Source: Paenibacillus phytohabitans
Lineage (GTDB): Bacteria; Bacillota; Bacilli; Paenibacillales; Paenibacillaceae
Assembly (NCBI RefSeq): GCF_013141775.1
Contig: NZ_WHOB01000059.1
Span: 310,001-374,000, forward strand
Direction: 5' to 3'
DNA length: 64,000 nt
Positions 59,783-64,000 of this stretch are shown here, in pieces. A model generated the notes under the pieces. That model saw only the letters and a list, made by a program, of their open reading frames with translations. It was not told where the DNA came from and did not search any database. The stretch's first letter is position 1. Every line of letters starts with the position of its first letter. The position numbers and the translations under genes are program-made.

Positions 59783-60622
59783 TTAGACCAGCCCGAGGAT
59801 TTCCGGTGTCGGCCGGTGAATAATGTCTTCAATGAAATCCTCCGCTACACGCGGCAGCCTGGTTCCCTCCACCAGATCATTGATCCGGTACAAGGCATCC
59901 AGCATCTGCTGCGTACCGAAAAACGGATAATCCGAGCCGAACAGCAGCTTGTCCTGCACCCCGTATTCCGCAGCGGAGACCAGTGCATTATAGAATTGCC
60001 ACGGACGGCTGCCGAGTGCAGACACGTCCATGTACAGGTTAGGATGCTTGCGCACCAGCGAGATGCATTCATCCACCCAAGGGTGACCCATATGGGCTAC
60101 GATCATTTTCAGCTTCGGAAAAGCCCTGGCAATTGGATCAAGCATCGCCGGGCGGGAAGCATCCAGATATCCCTCCGGGACAAAGGATGTTCCCTGATGC
60201 CATAGAACCGGAACGTTCAGTTGCTCCGCCTTAGCATAGAGCGCCATATGCTTCGGATCCTCCGGATAAAAGTTCTGATAGATCGGGGCCAGCTTCAGTC
60301 CCTTCAGCCCCAGCTCACGGACAGCAGTTTCGAACTTGCCTACACAGTCCAGATCATTCGGATCTACGCTGGCAAAACCAAACAGCCTTCCCGGGTCCGT
60401 ACGGCAGTATTCCGCCACATATTCATTCGGCACCACCAGCCCGGTGGCAGACGCCGCCATCGCCAGTACTATGGCTCCCGAGAACCCTTCCAGGTTGCCC
60501 CGGTGCTGCTCCGGTGTAGCCTCAATATTCATATCCGGGCCCCAGGCGCGCTTGATCGCGGCATCCGTAGGTCCGGCCACCATTCCCGGTCCAAACAAAT
60601 GAGTATGTGAATCAAAAATCAT
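59783..60622 (-). CDS. Amidohydrolase-2 family metal-dependent hydrolase
   Basis: The 279-residue TIM-barrel protein opens with IFDSHTHLFGPG (HxH metal site), has His in VLWHQGTSFVP and VAHMGHPWVDE, and ends with the metal Asp in FGSDYPFFGTQQMLD. Members include sugar lactonases and aromatic decarboxylases. Lying between an SDR dehydrogenase and an aldonate dehydratase it could open a sugar lactone; this is inference. GGAGGTGCAGAG precedes the ATG. Confidence 0.88.
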   Translation of the reverse strand: MIFDSHTHLFGPGMVAGPTDAAIKRAWGPDMNIEATPEQHRGNLEGFSGAIVLAMAASATGLVVPNEYVAEYCRTDPGRLFGFASVDPNDLDCVGKFETAVRELGLKGLKLAPIYQNFYPEDPKHMALYAKAEQLNVPVLWHQGTSFVPEGYLDASRPAMLDPIARAFPKLKMIVAHMGHPWVDECISLVRKHPNLYMDVSALGSRPWQFYNALVSAAEYGVQDKLLFGSDYPFFGTQQMLDALYRINDLVEGTRLPRVAEDFIEDIIHRPTPEILGLV

Positions 60623-60640
60623 CTCTGCACCTCCTTCAAG

Positions 60641-61402
60641 CTACAATTCACTTCCGTTAGCCAGATGTCCGCCATCTACACGGACCGTTTCTCCCGTCAC
60701 ATACGAAGCTTCGTCTGAGGCCAGGAAGAGAAACACGCTGGCAACCTCCTCTGGAGCCGCTGCCCGTTTCATCGGAGTATGCTCCGAATGGGATGGCAGT
60801 CCGCTTTCCTCGCGCAACCTGCGGTCCAGCGGGGTATCCACGAAGCCCGGCGCCACTGCATTGACCCGGATACCATACGGAGCCAGCTCTACCGCCATAG
60901 ACTCTGTCAGCAGGATAACGGCTGCCTTGGAAGCATTGTAATGGGCAAGCTCCGCGCTGGCCGATATTCCGTTTTTGGAGCTCATATTAATAATTGCACC
61001 ACCGCCGCCCTGGCCGATCATCTGCCTCGCGGCCAGCTGGCCAAGCCTGTACACCGCACGGACATTGATCTCGAAGACTGCATTCCAGTGCTCCAAGGAA
61101 ATATCGAGAAAGGATTCTCTATAGGCAATTCCTGCATTATTCACAACGATGTCAATTCCGCCAAAATGCGCGAAGGCCCTGGCCGCAGACGCCTCAAGCT
61201 GTGCCGGGTCGCGCAGATCGCAGACCTCCGTGGTCCAGCTTCCGCTGTAGTCTGCCAGTTCATCAGCGGCAGTAAGCAGCTCTGCTTCGCTGCGGTCCAG
61301 CAGGACCACGCGGGCCCCCTCCTCCAGGAAACGGCGGGCAATCGCCAGCCCGATGCCCCGCCCGGCGCCGGTTACCAGCACTCTTTTTCCAGCCAGCCTC
61401 AT
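60641..61402 (-). CDS. Short-chain dehydrogenase/reductase
   Basis: The 253-residue classical SDR has the cofactor loop VLVTGAGRGIGLAIA, NNAG in DIVVNNAGIAYRE, catalytic Ser in INMSSKNGIS and the YxxxK in HYNASKAAVI. The PGFVDTPL and VTGETVRVDGG ends are typical. Position in the cluster suggests sugar or sugar-lactone oxidation. ATG 61402 is preferred since the longer frame (61543) runs back into the RraA gene; GGCGGGG lies upstream. Confidence 0.93.
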   Translation of the reverse strand: MRLAGKRVLVTGAGRGIGLAIARRFLEEGARVVLLDRSEAELLTAADELADYSGSWTTEVCDLRDPAQLEASAARAFAHFGGIDIVVNNAGIAYRESFLDISLEHWNAVFEINVRAVYRLGQLAARQMIGQGGGGAIINMSSKNGISASAELAHYNASKAAVILLTESMAVELAPYGIRVNAVAPGFVDTPLDRRLREESGLPSHSEHTPMKRAAAPEEVASVFLFLASDEASYVTGETVRVDGGHLANGSEL

Positions 61403-61427
61403 GATGTAGACACCCCGCCTTCGTGGT

Positions 61428-62084
61428 TTAGAGTACTCCGTATTTATCGTAGACCTGCCGCAGTGTGGAGCCCGCCAGCAGCTCATCGCGTGTATGATTC
61501 TCGCGTGTCGCCTTATCCGTCGCCAGTGCGAACACTTCATCAATCATGGCGCCCGGTATCACCACGACACCGTCACGGTCGCCGAAGATAATGTCGCCGG
61601 GATTCACCAGCACACCTCCGCACAGCACCGGAATATCGTAGTCGATAACGATCCCGCGTCCCTGCGAATCTACCGGCTTGGTGCCGGTGGCGAAGACGGG
61701 AAAGCCCAGCTCCAGAATTTTGGCCGTATCCCGGATTAAGCCGTCCACAATGGCACCCCGCCCGCCGCGCATCTTGGAGGCCGTTGACAGCAGCTCCCCC
61801 CACAGGCCATTCTGCCTGGATTCATTCGTGCAGCCGATCACAATCTCTCCCGGCTTGACGCTGTCTACCGCTTCAATTTCCTTAGTGTAGGGATCTTCGG
61901 GCAGATGGTGGATATCCACCGACAGAATGGTTTTGGCACGTCCGGCCACCACCCAGGAAGGATCGACCGGATTGATATTCTCGCGCATCACCTGATTGCG
62001 GTAGCCCAGCTGATCCAGCGTATCGGAGATAACCGCCGAATAGAGCGTTTCACACATCGTATCGAATAGCTTCTGATCGTCCAT
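61428..62084 (-). CDS. RraA-like aldolase family protein
   Basis: The 218-residue protein resembles RraA/4-hydroxy-4-methyl-2-oxoglutarate aldolases: TLDQLGYRNQVMRENI, GRAKTILS, SVKPGEIVIGCTNESRQNGLWGELLSTAS, GRGAIVDGLIRDT and NPGDIIFGDRDGVVVIP with its metal-binding Arg/Asp. It may be an aldolase cleaving a keto-acid, or a non-catalytic RraA fold. GAGGCGGG lies before ATG 62084. In the cluster, either it or the DHDPS-like protein could do the C-C cleavage step. Confidence 0.9.
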   Translation of the reverse strand: MDDQKLFDTMCETLYSAVISDTLDQLGYRNQVMRENINPVDPSWVVAGRAKTILSVDIHHLPEDPYTKEIEAVDSVKPGEIVIGCTNESRQNGLWGELLSTASKMRGGRGAIVDGLIRDTAKILELGFPVFATGTKPVDSQGRGIVIDYDIPVLCGGVLVNPGDIIFGDRDGVVVIPGAMIDEVFALATDKATRENHTRDELLAGSTLRQVYDKYGVL

Positions 62085-62132
62085 TGTTCATCCCGCCTCT
62101 TTAATGTGGTTACATACCTTCAAATCCCGGCA

Positions 62133-63137
62133 TTACCTGTGCAGCTTAACCGGTTGTCCTTCCTGTACGGAACGGTAAGCATTCAATGCGACCTCCGCCG
62201 ATCTGAGACCATCCAGTCCGGTCACCGGTACCGGCGTGCCTTCCAGCAGTGCCTGCACGAATGCCTGCAGCATCAGTCCGTTCATATCGTCTCCCCAGAA
62301 AGACCAGCTGCCTTTGCCGGATGCTCTGCCATACACATTGTTCTTCTGATTGAAGGCATCGATGGAGATGACTCCCTCTGTCCCGATGATCTGCAGGGTC
62401 ACATCCCCCCAGGTGGGGAATCCGGGATTACGCGACCAGCTCGGGTCCAGAACGCCGAACACGCCATTCGCAAAAGTGACATGCACCATGCCGGAATCAT
62501 CAATCGTCCGCTTGTGCTCAGGATCGAATAAGGTTCCCGCATAGGCATAGACCTGCTCGACCGGTGAGCCGGTGAACCAGTTCATCAGATCCATCACGTG
62601 AACTGTATGATCCAGCACAGCGCCACCGCCCGAAAGTGAAGGCTCGGCGAACCACGCCGGACCCGGGAACGAGCCTCTGTTGGTTCCTTTAAAAGCTATA
62701 ATCTCTCCGATCTCCCCCCTGTCAAACGCTTCCTTGGCCCGGACCACCGGGGTCAGAAACCGGCAGGGAAAAGCGGTCATCAGCTGGACCCCCTTGGCTT
62801 CACAGCCTGCAATCATTCGCTCCATCTCCCCGGCAGAGAGGCCAAGCGGCTTCTCGCAGAGAACATGCTTGCCTGCTTCAGAAGCGGCAAGGGTATGCTC
62901 CGCATGATGAACATTCTCCGAGCATATGATCACCGCATCTATCGACGCATCGGCCAGCAGTTCGCGGTAATCGCTGTAGTAAGGGATGGCATGGCGCATG
63001 GCCAATTCCTCTGTCCGCTCCGGCACGGGATCAGCGATTCCGCCTACCGTCACCTCCGGCATCTGCTGAAGACAGGCCAGATAATCATAGGCATGGGCAT
63101 GGGCGAAGCTGAGCATTCCCACATTGAGACGTCTCAT
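62133..63137 (-). CDS. Gfo/Idh/MocA-family oxidoreductase
   Basis: The 334-residue protein has an N-terminal Rossmann fold, the signature GKHVLCEKPLGLSAGEME with catalytic Lys, and the C-terminal alpha/beta domain with FPGPAWFAEPSLSGGGAVLDHTVH. The usual G-x-G-x-x-G start is replaced by NVGMLSFAHAHAYDYL, a variant seen in some family members. It would oxidise or reduce a sugar, inositol or sugar acid. Its ATG overlaps the stop of the upstream Gfo/Idh gene by 4 bp. Confidence 0.9.
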   Translation of the reverse strand: MRRLNVGMLSFAHAHAYDYLACLQQMPEVTVGGIADPVPERTEELAMRHAIPYYSDYRELLADASIDAVIICSENVHHAEHTLAASEAGKHVLCEKPLGLSAGEMERMIAGCEAKGVQLMTAFPCRFLTPVVRAKEAFDRGEIGEIIAFKGTNRGSFPGPAWFAEPSLSGGGAVLDHTVHVMDLMNWFTGSPVEQVYAYAGTLFDPEHKRTIDDSGMVHVTFANGVFGVLDPSWSRNPGFPTWGDVTLQIIGTEGVISIDAFNQKNNVYGRASGKGSWSFWGDDMNGLMLQAFVQALLEGTPVPVTGLDGLRSAEVALNAYRSVQEGQPVKLHR

Positions 63138-64000
63138 AGAATCCCTCCTTTGGCATCGAGCTTAACGGGAAGTCCGGTTGCCCCTGAGCTCACGGCAGCT
63201 TCCGCCCAGCGTACAGCCTGAACGGCATCTTCGGCCGTGACCTTAGGCTCCGCACCACTGGCAATGCACCGCAGGAAATGCTCCAGCTCTTCATAGTAGG
63301 GGTCTTTCAGCAGCACGCTTGCCGGGGTCTCCACGAACCCCGGAGCAGACCCCGAGGCAGCTGCCCGCCGGACATGCACACTCTCCCCGTCCGGGGTTCC
63401 GCCCGAGATAATGACGTCCGCACCGGCATATTCAAACGCAGTATGAAACGCGCCAGGATACCCCCAGAAGGCCTCCAGTTGGGCAAGGGTTCCGTTCCCG
63501 AAGCGGAAGGTCGCGGAAGCATAATTCATCGTCTCCGTCCGATGCTCGAAGGCATATACCTCCTCCGCTTCACCAAAGGTCCCGCGGATATAGTCGATAT
63601 CGTGAATCATCAGATCCACAATCACGCCGCCGCTCAGTGCCGGGTCGCGGAACCATTCCTGAACCTGGCCGGGATGCGAGCCTGCTCTCTTGGCATGGTA
63701 GATGCCTCCCCTGCCTCCACCATGCTGCCTGATCCCTTCCGCAAGCTGGCTGTAGGCGGGGAAGAAGCGGACCACATGTCCGACAAATAACCGGACACCT
63801 TTACCGTTACAGTAACGGACCGCCTCCTCGGCTTCCGCGGAGGTCAGCGCCAGCGGCTTCTCGCAGATCACATGTGCACCGTAGTCCGCTGCCAGCCGTA
63901 CCATGGGCACATGCAGATAGGTGGGTACAGCTATACTGACCACCTCCGGTTTCTCCCGTTCGAGCATTTCCTGTGCCGACAGGTAATACTTCACACCTGC
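63134..64000 (-). CDS. Gfo/Idh/MocA-family oxidoreductase (5' end outside window)
   Basis: The frame stays open through the right edge, so the N-terminal part, including the nucleotide-binding GxGxxG, is missing. Visible parts are VVSIAVPTYLHVPMVRLAAD, VICEKPLALTSAEAEEAVR with catalytic Lys, and WFRDPALSGGVIVDLMIHDIDYIRG. It is the first visible gene of the sugar cluster and is translationally coupled to the second Gfo/Idh gene (ATGA overlap at 63137-63134). Confidence 0.9.
   Translation of the reverse strand, partial: AGVKYYLSAQEMLEREKPEVVSIAVPTYLHVPMVRLAADYGAHVICEKPLALTSAEAEEAVRYCNGKGVRLFVGHVVRFFPAYSQLAEGIRQHGGGRGGIYHAKRAGSHPGQVQEWFRDPALSGGVIVDLMIHDIDYIRGTFGEAEEVYAFEHRTETMNYASATFRFGNGTLAQLEAFWGYPGAFHTAFEYAGADVIISGGTPDGESVHVRRAAASGSAPGFVETPASVLLKDPYYEELEHFLRCIASGAEPKVTAEDAVQAVRWAEAAVSSGATGLPVKLDAKGGIL

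Noticed and set aside
58690..59823. 377-residue plus-strand frame
   Set aside because: Antisense shadow of the IlvD/Edd dehydratase; its His/Gln/Arg-rich composition is typical of GC-rich antisense frames.

Overview
The window looks like part of a Paenibacillus (spore-forming Bacillota) chromosome. Supporting signs are a Ger(x)A/B/C spore-germination set with sigma-G-like promoters, an S-layer-homology surface protein, many GNAT acetyltransferases, strong AGGAGG-type ribosome sites with frequent GTG/TTG starts, and moderate GC. No rRNA, tRNA, CRISPR array or prophage was seen.

Layout. 1-4.8 kb: a hybrid sensor kinase cut by the left edge, a GNAT enzyme and a WYL regulator. 4.9-9.0 kb: a very large SLH-anchored surface protein. 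9-16 kb: GNAT and VOC proteins, a copper-amine-oxidase-N stalk protein, a small lipoprotein, a UbiD decarboxylase and LtrA. 15.7-23 kb: a flavoprotein, gerC-gerA divergent from gerB, and a hydrolase pair. 23-28 kb: a basic protein divergent from a subtilisin-like protease, a GNAT, a GNAT-pentapeptide fusion and an amidase. 28-36 kb: a DUF3021/LytTR pair, a membrane-anchored hydrolase, a nuclease-like winged-helix protein, a repeat-rich spacer, a UvrA paralogue with a nucleotidyltransferase, and AraC and MerR regulators. 38.6-40.3 kb: a CD3324-family gene next to a TnpB-only IS200/IS605 element. 40-55.7 kb: an M3 peptidase, an in-frame AraC/iron-siderophore-binding-protein fusion with an internal Fur box, an esterase/kinase operon, a GH16 glucanase, a class I aldolase, an LLM oxidoreductase and a PreP-like M16C protease. 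55.8-64 kb: eight co-directional genes (DHDPS-like aldolase, epimerase, IlvD/Edd dehydratase, amidohydrolase, SDR, RraA-like, two Gfo/Idh/MocA) that read as a non-phosphorylative sugar or sugar-acid pathway running off the right edge.

The most unusual structures lie in the spacers. A ~181-bp element occurs three times (9.2, 24.9 and 51.2 kb). Each copy holds four ~21-bp palindromic modules of the type AATGTTGTATTTCATACAAC set 51-52 bp apart. Three other unrelated repeat families (11.9, 31.5 and 31.7 kb) also repeat every 50-51 bp, close to five helical turns. The other top candidates are the AraC-lipoprotein fusion around an embedded Fur-type promoter, and the back-to-back sigma-G-like promoters between gerA and gerB. 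All calls come from reading the sequence; no database search was run.
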